64,000 nucleotides of DNA from Atopobium sp. oral taxon 416 (lineage in GTDB: Bacteria; Actinomycetota; Coriobacteriia; Coriobacteriales; Atopobiaceae): the NCBI RefSeq assembly GCF_018128285.1, contig NZ_CP072380.1:186001-250000 (forward strand), read 5' to 3'. The stretch's first letter is position 1. Every line of letters starts with the position of its first letter. The notes beneath the pieces are model-generated. The model was not told the origin of the DNA, searched no databases, and saw nothing but the letters and a program-made list of their open reading frames with translations. Made by a program: the position numbers and the translations under genes. Positions 27,060 through 36,217 of the stretch are shown here, in pieces.

Positions 27060-28015
27060 TGGGAGAGAAGAATGCATCGCCCGATGCAACTACGAGACGG
27101 GAAAACACGCCTGCTGAGGTGAATGCTGACGCACAAGTCACGCAGGGGACATCAGATAGACGTCCCATTGCGATTCTCTGTGACACTACAGCTCCACTGA
27201 GCAGAAAGGTGGCAGATGAGCTCGGCGTTACGTTGATACCGATGCACTATCTGGTCGATGGGGTTCGGCTCGCCGAGAACTATGAGGGGGAGAATGGGGA
27301 CTACGATACCCTGTTCCGCAATGCCCGTATCCTCGGGACCGAAGCGGTCTATCAAAACGTCTTTGCGAAGCGCTTCTCGAAGCTTTTGGAGGCCGGATCT
27401 GACATCCTGTGCCTTACGATCAGCTCACGGCTCTCCGGAACCTATCGGAGCGCCCGGGCTGCGGAGGAGCAGCTGGTGCACGAGGGAGCCGAGGCTTCCC
27501 GCATGGCAATCGTGGATTCTTGGACCACCTCAGGTGGCTTGGAGTTCCTGGTCCGCCGCGCCCATGAGCGGGTTGAGCGGGGTGAGAGCCTCTCAGAGAT
27601 CGCCGCAGGGCTGAAAGAGGACCGGAAAGACCAAGGCATCGTCTTTACCGTACCGGACATAGACGTGCTGCGTCGCAGCGGACGCTTAGGCGCGACCCGC
27701 GGGGCTGTGGTTGGTAAGCTCGACCGCTATCTGATCATGGCACTCAAAGAGGGCGGCATCGAGGACATCGATGTGGCGCACGGTATGCGCAGCACCGCCC
27801 GGGCGCTGGCCAAGCAGGTGCCCCATGAGCTTGCAAACAACGGATTGATTGTAACCGGGTACGGCGAGGCGACTGAGGTCAGCGACACATTGGTGAGCAT
27901 CCTTCACCACCTGTATCCGGATGCCAACGTCGCCGTGCGCGACGGCAATCCGGTGGTGTCGCTGCACCTCGGCGTGGGTTCCATCTCACTGGCCTGGAGA
28001 GGCTATAAGAGCTGA
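27059..28015 (+). CDS. DegV family fatty-acid-binding protein (FakB-like)
   Basis: DegV-family protein of 318 residues. After a charged N-terminal extension of about 38 residues, the family fold begins at PIAILCDTTAPLS and includes the lipid-headgroup segment LTISSRLSGTYRSA near 120 and RRSGRLGA near 205. Members bind a fatty acid; FakB proteins present it to the kinase FakA to make acyl-phosphate. Its ATG overlaps the accDA stop codon, so it is the last gene of the fatty acid operon, arguing for a role in fatty acid handling. No FakA kinase is in the window. Confidence 0.88.
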   Translation: MGEKNASPDATTRRENTPAEVNADAQVTQGTSDRRPIAILCDTTAPLSRKVADELGVTLIPMHYLVDGVRLAENYEGENGDYDTLFRNARILGTEAVYQNVFAKRFSKLLEAGSDILCLTISSRLSGTYRSARAAEEQLVHEGAEASRMAIVDSWTTSGGLEFLVRRAHERVERGESLSEIAAGLKEDRKDQGIVFTVPDIDVLRRSGRLGATRGAVVGKLDRYLIMALKEGGIEDIDVAHGMRSTARALAKQVPHELANNGLIVTGYGEATEVSDTLVSILHHLYPDANVAVRDGNPVVSLHLGVGSISLAWRGYKS

Positions 28016-28016
28016 G

Positions 28017-28047
28017 CGATATGCCTCTCTGCTCGAGAGGCATATCG
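28017..28047. terminator. Strong hairpin after the fatty acid operon
   Basis: A perfect 13-pair stem (CGATATGCCTCTC with its complement) and a 5-base loop lies directly after the degV-like stop codon. There is no T-run on either side, so it may be a non-canonical terminator or an mRNA 3'-end stabiliser. Confidence 0.5.
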
Positions 28048-28083
28048 GGCAAAGCATGAATTGTGGAGAGCTCGGCTGTGACA

Positions 28084-28980
28084 TTAGAAGAAGCAGTCGA
28101 GCCCTTTTGCTGTAAAGATGCGCTGATAGTCTTTGAGATTCTCAGCTCTGAGAGGCTGCTGTCCCTCTAAGGCATAGTTGCGGTTGAGGAAATGGTATTT
28201 CTTCTCCCCAAGCTGGTGGAAGGGGAGGAGCTGTACCCGTGTAAAGTCAAGCTTCACCAGGAGATCAGAGAGACCCTGGGCATCCTCGAGGGTGGCGTTG
28301 AAGCCGGGAATGACCGGGATACGGGGCAGAATTGGGATCTGATGATCATGTGCCCAGCGCAGGTTCTTGAGGATCAGTTCATTCGTGACACCGGTTCCGA
28401 CTCTGTGTTTGGCGGGGTCGTATTGTTTGACATCAAAGAGCAACAGGTCAAACTGTGGAGCCAGCTCGTGGAAGACCTCCTCGGGTGCATAGCCAATTGT
28501 CTCGATTGCGAGGTTGATTCCGTGTGCCTTGAGCGCCGCAAGCAGTTCCCGCAAAAAATCGGGTTGCGCCATCCCCTCGCCGCCGGAGATCGTGACGCCG
28601 CCGTGGCTCTCGTCGTAGAAGTCCTTATCCTGTAGGCAGACGTCGACCACCTCCTGTACGCTTTTCTTTTCCCCCTCGCTGGTCAGGGCACGGCCGGGGC
28701 AGCCTTTGATGCACTTGAGGCATCCGTCGCACTTTTTCTCATCGATATACACGTGGTTGTCCTCAAAGCGTACTGCCTGTACGGGACAGGTGTGGACACA
28801 GGTTCGGCAGTGCAGGCACTTCGATTCGTCGTAGAGCACCTCTACTTTGGAGAGCTGTGATTCAGGGTTTGCGCACCACCTACAGCGCAGCGGGCAGCCT
28901 TTCAGAAAGACCGTGGTGCGGATTCCTGGTCCATCGTGGATCGAAAACTTCTGGATGTTAAAGATGATGCCCTCAGTCAT
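28084..28980 (-). CDS. Glycyl-radical enzyme activating enzyme (YbiY/PflC type)
   Basis: Radical SAM activase of 298 residues that generates the glycyl radical on its partner. The catalytic motif CPLRCRWC (CX3CX2C) is near 29, followed by an inserted ferredoxin-like domain with two cysteine sets (CLHCRTCVHTCP and CDGCLKCIKGCP), as in activases of dehydratase/lyase-type glycyl-radical enzymes. TISGGEGMAQ is the GGE SAM-binding motif. It is divergent from the glycyl-radical enzyme at 29153, its obvious partner. E. coli YbiY and PflC have the same architecture; the symbol is left open. Confidence 0.93.
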   Translation of the reverse strand: MTEGIIFNIQKFSIHDGPGIRTTVFLKGCPLRCRWCANPESQLSKVEVLYDESKCLHCRTCVHTCPVQAVRFEDNHVYIDEKKCDGCLKCIKGCPGRALTSEGEKKSVQEVVDVCLQDKDFYDESHGGVTISGGEGMAQPDFLRELLAALKAHGINLAIETIGYAPEEVFHELAPQFDLLLFDVKQYDPAKHRVGTGVTNELILKNLRWAHDHQIPILPRIPVIPGFNATLEDAQGLSDLLVKLDFTRVQLLPFHQLGEKKYHFLNRNYALEGQQPLRAENLKDYQRIFTAKGLDCFF

Positions 28981-29075
28981 ATACGTTCTCCTGATCGGTC
29001 TGTGAGTGGTTGCTGTATCCAGTATAGAGTATTACGAACGAAACAAAAGTAAACTTTATTAGAAAATATATGCAC

Positions 29076-29095
29076 ATCATATTGAAAAATATGAT
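29076..29095. promoter_or_regulatory. Inverted repeat between activase and glycyl-radical enzyme genes
   Basis: ATCATATT-GAAA-AATATGAT has perfect 8-base arms and overlaps a possible -10 TATGAT (29090-29095) for the glycyl-radical enzyme. It lies between divergent genes and is a good candidate operator for the DeoR regulator encoded at 31648. Confidence 0.5.
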
Positions 29096-29152
29096 ACAGT
29101 GTAGTCAAGAAAGAAAGAGAAAAGGCTTTTGTATGAAAGGTGAGTGACAGCC

Positions 29153-31564
29153 ATGGAGAATGCGGAGCATTTTGGAAGGTTGACGCCCCGGATGCGGCAC
29201 TTCCGGGAGGCGGTTCTCGATGAGAGACCGTATATCGATGAGGAACGGGCACTGCTGGCCACACAGACCTACGAGGAGCACCGCGATCTGCCGAGAGTGC
29301 TCCTGCGTGCGTACATGCTGAAGAACATCCTGGACCACATGACCATCTACATTGAGGACGATACCTTGATCGTCGGCAATCAGGCGACCAAGAACCGCAA
29401 TGCCCCGATCTTTCCGGAGTACACAATGGAGTTTGTGCTCGATGAGCTCGATACCTTCGAGAAGCGCGATGGGGATGTCTTCTACATCACGGACAAGACG
29501 AAGCAGGCCCTGAGAGGGATTGCCCCTTTCTGGAGGAACAATACCTTGCGTGACCGCGGGGAAGTGCTGCTTCCGGATGAAGTCAAGGTCTTTATGGAGA
29601 CCGGTTTCTTCGGTATGGAAGGCAAGCTCAATGCCGGGGATGCGCATCTCTCCGTCAATTATCCGCGCCTGCTCAAAGAGGGGCTGCGCGGCTACGAGGA
29701 GCGCGCAAAGCGCTACCAGGCTGACCTTGACCTGACCCAGCCAGAAAGCATCGACAAGAACGTCTTCTACAAGGCGGTGCTTGTCGTGATCCAGGCGGTC
29801 AAGGACTTCGCGCACCGCTATGCCGTACTGGCGGCTGACAAGGCTCAGAGCGCCACCGGACAGCGCAAGCGGGAGCTCGAGGAGATCAGCCACAGCTGTG
29901 ACACGGTGCCTTACGAGCCGGCGCACTCCTTCCGCGAGGCGATCCAGTCGGTGTGGTTTATCCAGCTCATCCTGCAGATCGAGTCGAACGGACACTCTCT
30001 CAGCTATGGGCGCTTTGACCAGTACATGTTCCCGTACTATGAGCACGATCTGGAGTCGGGGACCCTCACCAAAGATCAGGCGCTCGAGCTGCTCGACAAC
30101 CTGTGGATCAAGACCCTCACGATCAACAAGGTGCGCAGCCAGGAGCATACCTATAGCTCCGCAGGTTCCCCGATGTATCAAAACGTCACGATCGGGGGCC
30201 AGACGCCGGACAAGAAGGATGCAGTCAATGCAATGTCCTTTTTGGTCCTGCAGTCAGTCGTACAGACCCGCCTGACGCAGCCGAACCTCACGGTGCGCTA
30301 CCACAAGAATATCGACAAGCACTTTTTCGATGAGTGTATCGAGGTGATGCGTCTGGGCTTCGGTATGCCTGCCTTCAACAGCGATGAGATCATCATCCCC
30401 TCCTTCATCGCCCACGGCGTCAAAGAGCAGGATGCCTACAACTACTCTGCAATCGGCTGCGTCGAGACTGCTGTGCCGGGCAAGTGGGGCTACCGCTGTA
30501 CCGGCATGAGCTATATGAACTTCCCGCGGATCCTGCTCGTCGCGATGAACAACGGTGTCGACCTCACGAGTGGCAGACGCTTTGCGAAGGGGTATGGCTA
30601 CTTTAAGGATATGAAGTCCTACGATGAGCTGATGCAGGCCTGGGACAAGACCGTCCGTGAGATCGCTCGCTACTCCGTGATCACAGAGAATGCGATCGAC
30701 AAAGCCTCTGAGCGCGACGTCCCGGATGTTCTGTGCTCGACCCTTACGGATGAGTGCCTCGCCCGTGGCAAGACCATCAAGGAAGGCGGTGCGGTCTACG
30801 ACTTTATCTCCGGCCTGCAGGTCGGTATCGCGAACATGGCGGACAGCCTAGCTGCGATCAGGTATCTGGTCTTCGAGCAAAAGAAGATCACCCCGGCCGA
30901 GCTCTGGGGCGCGATCCTCGACAACTTCACGTCGCCGAAGAACCAGAAGATCCAGGACATGCTGATCCACGACGCCCCCAAGTACGGCAACGACGACGAC
31001 CGTGTCGATCAGCTTGTCGTTGACGCCTATGACTCCTACCTCGACGAGATCAAGAGATACCCGAACACCCGCTACGGCAGAGGCCCGATCGGCGGCATTC
31101 GCTACGGCGGCACCTCCTCGATTTCCGCAAACGTGGGGCAGGGTATGGGGACCATGGCGACACCGGACGGCAGGCGTGCACATGAGCCTCTGGCGGAAGG
31201 CTGCTCACCGGCGCACGGCTGCGATACGCATGGGCCGACCGCAGTTTTCAAGTCGGTCTCAAAGCTCCCAACTGAGAAGATCACCGGAGGAGTGCTGCTG
31301 AACCAGAAGATGGCACCCGCGATGCTTGCGACGGAAGAGAACCGGCAGAAGCTTGAGATGCTGATCTCGACCTTCTTCAGCCGCCTCAACGGCTATCACG
31401 TACAGTACAACATCGTGGATCGCGCAACGCTGCTCGATGCACAGAAGCATCCTGAGAAGCACAAAGATCTGATCGTGCGTGTTGCCGGCTACTCTGCGTT
31501 CTTCAACGTCTTGTCCAAAGCCACGCAGGACGACATTATCGCCCGTACTGAGCAGACCTTGTAA
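29153..31564 (+). CDS. Glycyl-radical enzyme of the PFL/dehydratase superfamily (YbiW/PflD-like)
   Basis: Oxygen-sensitive radical enzyme of 803 residues. The active-site cysteine is Cys436 in SAIGCVETAVPGK, giving the C-x-E pattern of dehydratase/lyase members rather than the Cys-Cys of pyruvate formate-lyase. The glycyl radical site is Gly779 in VRVAGYSA. Length is close to E. coli YbiW (810). I place the start at the ATG at 29153, behind AAGGTGAG. Neighbours are a divergent activase, a DeoR regulator and, beyond an IS30 remnant, an FSA-type aldolase. In E. coli PflD, I recall a reported role as 1,5-anhydroglucitol-6-phosphate lyase working with an FSA aldolase; that role here is inference. 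Confidence 0.9.
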   Translation: MENAEHFGRLTPRMRHFREAVLDERPYIDEERALLATQTYEEHRDLPRVLLRAYMLKNILDHMTIYIEDDTLIVGNQATKNRNAPIFPEYTMEFVLDELDTFEKRDGDVFYITDKTKQALRGIAPFWRNNTLRDRGEVLLPDEVKVFMETGFFGMEGKLNAGDAHLSVNYPRLLKEGLRGYEERAKRYQADLDLTQPESIDKNVFYKAVLVVIQAVKDFAHRYAVLAADKAQSATGQRKRELEEISHSCDTVPYEPAHSFREAIQSVWFIQLILQIESNGHSLSYGRFDQYMFPYYEHDLESGTLTKDQALELLDNLWIKTLTINKVRSQEHTYSSAGSPMYQNVTIGGQTPDKKDAVNAMSFLVLQSVVQTRLTQPNLTVRYHKNIDKHFFDECIEVMRLGFGMPAFNSDEIIIPSFIAHGVKEQDAYNYSAIGCVETAVPGKWGYRCTGMSYMNFPRILLVAMNNGVDLTSGRRFAKGYGYFKDMKSYDELMQAWDKTVREIARYSVITENAIDKASERDVPDVLCSTLTDECLARGKTIKEGGAVYDFISGLQVGIANMADSLAAIRYLVFEQKKITPAELWGAILDNFTSPKNQKIQDMLIHDAPKYGNDDDRVDQLVVDAYDSYLDEIKRYPNTRYGRGPIGGIRYGGTSSISANVGQGMGTMATPDGRRAHEPLAEGCSPAHGCDTHGPTAVFKSVSKLPTEKITGGVLLNQKMAPAMLATEENRQKLEMLISTFFSRLNGYHVQYNIVDRATLLDAQKHPEKHKDLIVRVAGYSAFFNVLSKATQDDIIARTEQTL

Positions 31565-31594
31565 GACACAGAACAGTATCGGGCGAAACAGACA

Positions 31595-31623
31595 GCCGCA
31601 TCCCCGATTTGAGAGGGTGCGGC
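31595..31623 (+). terminator. Terminator hairpin after the glycyl-radical enzyme
   Basis: GCCGCATCCC pairs with GGGTGCGGC (one bulge), followed by a T-rich stretch. It lies in the 83 bp between the convergent enzyme and deoR-family genes. Confidence 0.6.
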
Positions 31624-31647
31624 CGTTGTTTAGAGGCTCTGACACAA

Positions 31648-32406
31648 TCACTCTACCGTGATGAGGTCACATCCATGGGCTTTGAGGGTGTGCGCAGTAT
31701 CCGGCTCGATGCGGCTGTCGGTGATAACCGTCGTGGGTCGGGAAGACACATTGAGCGGTACCGAACCGTGTTGGTAGAACTTCTCGCTCTCCGTGAGTAT
31801 GATGAGCCGGTCGCACTGCTTTGCCATGTCACGCACCGCCTGAGCCCGCAGCTGATTGTTGTTGGTGAAGCCGGTGCGCTCGCTGTATCCGTCGGTCCCG
31901 ATAAAGAAGGAGTGCACGAAGTAGTTCTGTGCGCACTGGCTGACAAGCGGTCCGGTCATCACCTGAGCGTCCTTCTCATAGATGCCGCCCAGACAGACAA
32001 TATTGATATTATTGTAGTGGCGGATGAAGTCGGCGATAAAGGCACTGTTGGTGACGATCGTGACGTCGTGCTTTGTCTGGGCGAGCTCTTCGGCGAGCAG
32101 CGCACAGCAGGAGCCGGATTCGATCATCACGGTTTCTCCGTCGTGGACGAGCGTAGCGGCCCGTTTCGCGAGCTTGCACTTCGTATCGTAGTGGTAAGCG
32201 ATGCGGCCTGCGACGTTGTCCCTGGACCTCAGGCGGGCAATTCCGTGCTCGCGCTGTATCAAGGTCTTCTCCTCAAGCTCGTTTAGGTCTTTCCGGATCG
32301 TGACGGGGGAGACCCCGAGCTGCTCTGAGAGGTCTTTGACCTCCGCCTCGCCCTCCTGTGCAAGAATCTCAAGGATCTGATTCAACCGTTTTGTTTTTGC
32401 AGACAT
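31648..32406 (-). CDS. DeoR-family transcriptional regulator
   Basis: Sugar-phosphate-responsive repressor of 252 residues. The N-terminal winged helix is KRLNQILEILAQEGEAEV, with LSEQLGVSPVTIRKDLNELE as recognition region, and the effector domain begins about 75 with the DeoR signature around IESGSCCALLAEEL. VTNS and LGG motifs typical of phosphosugar binding follow. It faces the glycyl-radical enzyme and is transcribed away from the IS30 remnant and aldolase. It most likely controls the glycyl-radical/aldolase genes, using a phosphorylated sugar as effector (inference). Confidence 0.92.
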   Translation of the reverse strand: MSAKTKRLNQILEILAQEGEAEVKDLSEQLGVSPVTIRKDLNELEEKTLIQREHGIARLRSRDNVAGRIAYHYDTKCKLAKRAATLVHDGETVMIESGSCCALLAEELAQTKHDVTIVTNSAFIADFIRHYNNINIVCLGGIYEKDAQVMTGPLVSQCAQNYFVHSFFIGTDGYSERTGFTNNNQLRAQAVRDMAKQCDRLIILTESEKFYQHGSVPLNVSSRPTTVITDSRIEPDTAHTLKAHGCDLITVE

Positions 32407-32527
32407 CTCTCTACTTCCGATCGCAGTGTCACGTTTTCTATATTTTCTGTGCTCAGTATAGACGAATCGGTCTGCTCTTCTTTCAAAGAAAAATTATGAA
32501 CGTTGCATATGAAATATTATTTTTGGC

Positions 32528-32549
32528 GGATTGTCAAGCTGAGTACAAC
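32528..32549 (+). repeat. Left terminal inverted repeat of the IS30 element
   Basis: Begins GGATTGTCAAGC and ends GTACAAC; compare with the complement of the right end, GGATTAGCATTC ending GTGCAAC. Confidence 0.7.
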
Positions 32550-33576
32550 ATCTCCCTAAAGACCTTGTTGGCTGTCCTGTATTTCAGGGCCTTCCTCGCC
32601 CTGTCACAGATCAGCTCCACTGTATGCTGCACCTCCTCGTTCGTGACCTTGCCGAAGTCGCTGCCCTTAGGGGAAGAACTTGCGCAGGAGCCCGTTGGTG
32701 TTCTTAACTGTTGGCTTCTGCCATAGATGGTGAGGGTCGCAGAAGTAGAACTGCACGCCTCAAAGGGCATCTGTAACATCTGTATGCCCTGCGAGCTGCT
32801 TGCCCCACTTAGGCGTGAGCGTCTCGAGCGGGCGTCCCTGCAAAAGCCCGAAGGCGGCCTTAGAGACGCTCCCGCTGTCGTGGTGGCTCTTTCCGCGGCA
32901 AGCAGCCTCACTGCCCTGTCGGCAAGCACGAGCAGGCACACGGGTCCCGCTGCCACGAGCGTGTCGTCTGCCCACTCGCCGAGGCGAGACCTCTCATCGG
33001 CCTCTTGGGCCTCTCCTTTACGCTGTGTAAGATCTCGATCTTGCCCCTCGTCTTAGGCCTCTTGCTGCGCAGGTGGTGCCGCATCTTGCCTTCGGGGCCG
33101 GTTTCCGGCAGCTCGAGCGTGGTGACTATGGACCTCACGGTAGAATAGTCGAGAGGCTCAACGGTGCACCTGCCGCCACCCTCGAGCCTGAGATGTCGTC
33201 TATCTCCTCCAGGGACCAGTGTCTGTCCATGATGAGCAAGCGCACCTTCTGCGTAAGCGCAGGGTCTGAAAGCCGCCTTTTCGCCCTGCATCTCCTGCGG
33301 CGCTCATCCGCCCTCCTTTTGGGCAGCACATACCCTAAAGTGGCCGTGCCGGCCATTCCTCTTGAGCTTGTGGCAGATGCTGGAGCTGTCCCTGCCGATC
33401 TTTCCCGCGATATAGCCGATGGAGCTTCCCTTGTGCCACACAGCTCGGCTATGCAGTCCCTCTCCTGTGGGCTTGAGATGCTTGTAGTGGCACATTCCTT
33501 CCAGCTTTCGACGTTGATGTGGACAACCAACATCGTAGCCTTCCGGAGTGTGCCACGCTTGCATCCAGCGGGTCAT
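32534..33576 (-). pseudogene. IS30-family transposase, frameshifted
   Basis: On the minus strand the parts of an IS30 transposase can be read in several frames. They are an N-terminal HTH (SSIGYIAGKIGRDSSSICHK), a middle part with RSLEEID-like text and KERPKRPMRG, a catalytic-core segment with GRRHARGSGT/CLLVLADRAVRLL, LTPKWGKQLAGHTDV, and the C-terminus KALKYRTANKVFREMLYSA. At least three frameshifts separate these, so no active transposase is made. The left terminal repeat lies about 6 bp from its stop codon. Confidence 0.85.
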
Positions 33577-33579
33577 TGT

Positions 33580-33601
33580 GTTGCACTTAGAATGCTAATC
33601 C
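33580..33601 (-). repeat. Right terminal inverted repeat of the IS30 element
   Basis: GTTGCACTTAG onward, ending AATCC; imperfect complement of the left end, immediately before the transposase start region. Confidence 0.7.
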
Positions 33602-33707
33602 ACCTTTCAAAAAAGGATGTAAATTCATCGCTGGATGTGATACATTACGTACAGAAGGATATTTTATTACTAACGAAAGGATCTATAGAGGGGAAAGGTC
33701 TTTTGAA

Positions 33708-34388
33708 ATGAAACTTTTGATTGATGATGCACACATTGATGAGATCAAACGCATAGAGGACCTCTATCCGATTGACGGGGTGACGACCAACCCGACGATC
33801 CTCTCCAGAGTCCACCAGGATCCGGTCAAGACGCTCACTGAGATCAGAGAGCAGATCGGTAAGGACGGTATCCTCTTCGTACAGGCTGTTCCCGACGATG
33901 CGGAGGGCATGGTCCGCGATGCCCGTGCGATCGTCAAGGCCTTCGGTGAGAGCACCGTTGTGAAGATCGCTTCAACCCCGCAGGGCTTCAAGGCGATCAA
34001 GCAGCTGACCGCAGAAGGCATCCACACCTGCGGCACTGTCGTCTACACTCCGTTGCAGGCCTTTCTCGCGGCAAAGTCCGGCGCAGACTACGTCGCGCCC
34101 TACATCAACCGTATCGACAATATGGGCTATGACGGTGTGGCTACCGCAGAGCAGATCCAGGACATCCTCGAGGTCAATGCGCTGGACTGCGAGGTACTCG
34201 CGGCTTCCTTCAAGAACAGCCAGCAGGTGCTTGAGCTTGCCCAGTACGGCGTCGGCGCTGCAACTGCCGCGCCGTCCGTGATTGACAGCTTCGTTAAGAA
34301 TGCCGCCATCGACGCAGCGGTGGACCAGTTCAGGAAGGACTTTGATTCCCTGGCTCCAGGGAAGACCATGGCAGATCTACTGCAGTAG
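33708..34388 (+). CDS. fsa: Fructose-6-phosphate aldolase-type transaldolase
   Basis: Transaldolase-family class I aldolase of 226 residues. The family start LLIDDAHIDEIKRI and VTTNPTIL are clear, and the Schiff-base lysine is Lys86 in VVKIAST, matching the E. coli FSA position. The short length (about 220) is that of the FSA/TalC subfamily rather than full transaldolase. FSA enzymes cleave fructose-6-phosphate or 1-deoxyfructose-6-phosphate-like substrates to glyceraldehyde-3-phosphate plus dihydroxyacetone or hydroxyacetone. E. coli fsaA lies beside ybiW-ybiY, which matches the glycyl-radical genes 2-5 kb upstream here. A terminator follows. Confidence 0.9.
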   Translation: MKLLIDDAHIDEIKRIEDLYPIDGVTTNPTILSRVHQDPVKTLTEIREQIGKDGILFVQAVPDDAEGMVRDARAIVKAFGESTVVKIASTPQGFKAIKQLTAEGIHTCGTVVYTPLQAFLAAKSGADYVAPYINRIDNMGYDGVATAEQIQDILEVNALDCEVLAASFKNSQQVLELAQYGVGAATAAPSVIDSFVKNAAIDAAVDQFRKDFDSLAPGKTMADLLQ

Positions 34389-34416
34389 TCGTCGCTACGA
34401 TCAATGGTTCTTTTTC

Positions 34417-34449
34417 GCCACCTCACACCGCGCCGGGGTGGCGTTTTTA
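34417..34449 (+). terminator. Intrinsic terminator of fsa
   Basis: CGCCACC and GGTGGCG form a perfect stem with a 14-base loop, followed by TTTTT. Confidence 0.88.
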
Positions 34450-34557
34450 TGGTGAGAGTTTCTCTTGAGGGATATAAGCCCAGGAAACACCAATATACCT
34501 GCAGTGCATAGCGGATATTCAGTGGGTACCTGCATCCTTCGCGGTAGGATAAAAAGC

Positions 34558-35970
34558 ATGAAGAATATCATTAAAGCAGCAACTGCCAAAAGCTCAGAGC
34601 AGATCTATAGAGAGATGACGGAGGGCCCAGTCGGTCCTGTTATTATCAACCAAGCCTGGCCAGCTATCTTGTCAAACATGGTCACTGAGGCCTACAACCT
34701 CGTCGATACCTACTTTGTAGGGCAGCTAGGTACCGCTGCCTCCGGCGCGATCGGGGTCTCTTTTGTCGCAATGGTCGTGATTCAAGCTGTCGGCTTCTAT
34801 TTCGCGCAAGGCACCGGTACGGCGATGTCCCGCTACCTTGGCGCTAAGGAAGACGAAAAAGCCAATGTGTTGGCCTCCACCGGCTTGGTGTGCACGATTA
34901 CGATTGGCCTAGCGATCGCAATCCTCGGCAATATCTTTGATGAACAGATCTGTCTGATTGCCGGAGCAACACCTACGATTTTGCCCTATGCCAGGACCTT
35001 CATCAGCATTATCTTCTTAGGTGCTCCTTGGATGTGCTCGGCGCTGATGCTCAACATGCAGATCCGTTTCGAGGGCGAAAGCCTCTCTGCGATGATCGCA
35101 ATGGTCGCAGGCGCTATTATCAATATCTTCCTGAGCCCGGCGTTGATCTTCGGCGCGGGGTTTGGTATTGCCGGCAGCGCATTGGCCAATATTATCTGCC
35201 AGTTCATCAGCTTCGTTCTTCTGCTCTACATGATGCAGAACAGTGGGATCACCCCCTTCCGGTGGAAGTACGTGCGCCCTTCCAAGCGACTCTTCTGTGA
35301 GATCACCCAAGGCGGCGTGCCATCTTTCGTCCGCCAGTGCATGTCGGGGGTAGCGGCTACCTTGCTCAACAACGCTGCGGATCCGTACGGTGATGCGATG
35401 GTGGCGGCGATGGCAATCGTGAACCGCATCACGAGCCTCGGCAATTATGTGCAGATTGGTATCGGCCAAGGCTATCAGCCGGTTCTGGGTTACAACTTGG
35501 GAGCCAAAAACTATAAGCGCGTCCGTAAGGGATACTTCTTCTCCCTGCGCGCCGCTTCGATCTCGGTCTTTGCGATCGGCGTCGTGACCTCAATCTTTGC
35601 ACCGCAGCTTATCAACTTCTTCAGAGATGACCCTGAGGTTGTGCAGGCAGGTACTCTGACGCTGCGCATGACTTCCTTCTCCATCGTGCTGACCGGCGCC
35701 TCCATGATCACCAACTTCCTGCTCCAAACTTCCGGCCACATGTGGAGTGCAACCTTCATCGGCGCCTGCCGACTCGGGCTTGTTCTGGGTTCTGTCGTTG
35801 TGATCCTTTCACACACGATGGGTATGCTCGGTGTGCAGATCGCTCAGCCGGTCTCCGATGTGATCACCGCTATCATCACGATCCCGTTTGCACTGTGGTG
35901 CCTGCATAACTTTGATGAGGCGGACAAACAGGAACAGGCGAAGGCACAGCCGGTGACGGATAAGCGCTGA
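34558..35970 (+). CDS. MATE-family multidrug/metabolite exporter
   Basis: Integral membrane protein of 470 residues with about 12 predicted helices in two MatE repeats. Typical text includes PAILSNMVTEAYNLVDTYFVGQLG at the start of the first bundle and GYQPVLGYNLGAKNYKRVRKG in the second. It would export drugs or metabolites by proton or sodium antiport. The ATG at 34558 follows TAGGAT at proper spacing; an earlier in-frame ATG at 34465 adds a nonhydrophobic leader and is less likely. A degraded second copy follows at 36218. Substrate unknown. Confidence 0.9.
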   Translation: MKNIIKAATAKSSEQIYREMTEGPVGPVIINQAWPAILSNMVTEAYNLVDTYFVGQLGTAASGAIGVSFVAMVVIQAVGFYFAQGTGTAMSRYLGAKEDEKANVLASTGLVCTITIGLAIAILGNIFDEQICLIAGATPTILPYARTFISIIFLGAPWMCSALMLNMQIRFEGESLSAMIAMVAGAIINIFLSPALIFGAGFGIAGSALANIICQFISFVLLLYMMQNSGITPFRWKYVRPSKRLFCEITQGGVPSFVRQCMSGVAATLLNNAADPYGDAMVAAMAIVNRITSLGNYVQIGIGQGYQPVLGYNLGAKNYKRVRKGYFFSLRAASISVFAIGVVTSIFAPQLINFFRDDPEVVQAGTLTLRMTSFSIVLTGASMITNFLLQTSGHMWSATFIGACRLGLVLGSVVVILSHTMGMLGVQIAQPVSDVITAIITIPFALWCLHNFDEADKQEQAKAQPVTDKR

Positions 35971-36217
35971 GGTCAGCTGCGCCGGTGGTGTGGGAACCTC
36001 GATTCTTTTGCAGGCAAAATAGGGAGATGTTCATCTACACCTGCAGATAGCTCTGAATACTCTTGATCGCTCGCTGCTGTGATTCCCTGTCTGAGCGATT
36101 GACGATGCACACCTTGTCTTCGATGAGAAGCCTCACTGCACAGCCCCTGCACAGCGAAGCTTTAATTTCCTACTCTGCATCAAGAGCGTGTCGAGCTGCA
36201 CAGGCGGGGAAATCGTG

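Larger units (their letters stand above)
32528..33601. mobile_element. IS30-family insertion sequence, inactive
   Basis: A 1,074 bp element bounded by imperfect 22-base terminal inverted repeats (32528-32549 and 33580-33601, 16 of 22 positions matching), enclosing a decayed IS30-family transposase. Both ends begin GGATT on the outward reading. No clear target-site duplication is left. It sits between the deoR-family gene and the aldolase gene, so it split what was probably a contiguous cluster. Confidence 0.8.

Noticed and set aside
29105-30181. 358-codon open frame antisense to the glycyl-radical enzyme gene
   Set aside because: Shadow of a clear gene; no family resemblance.
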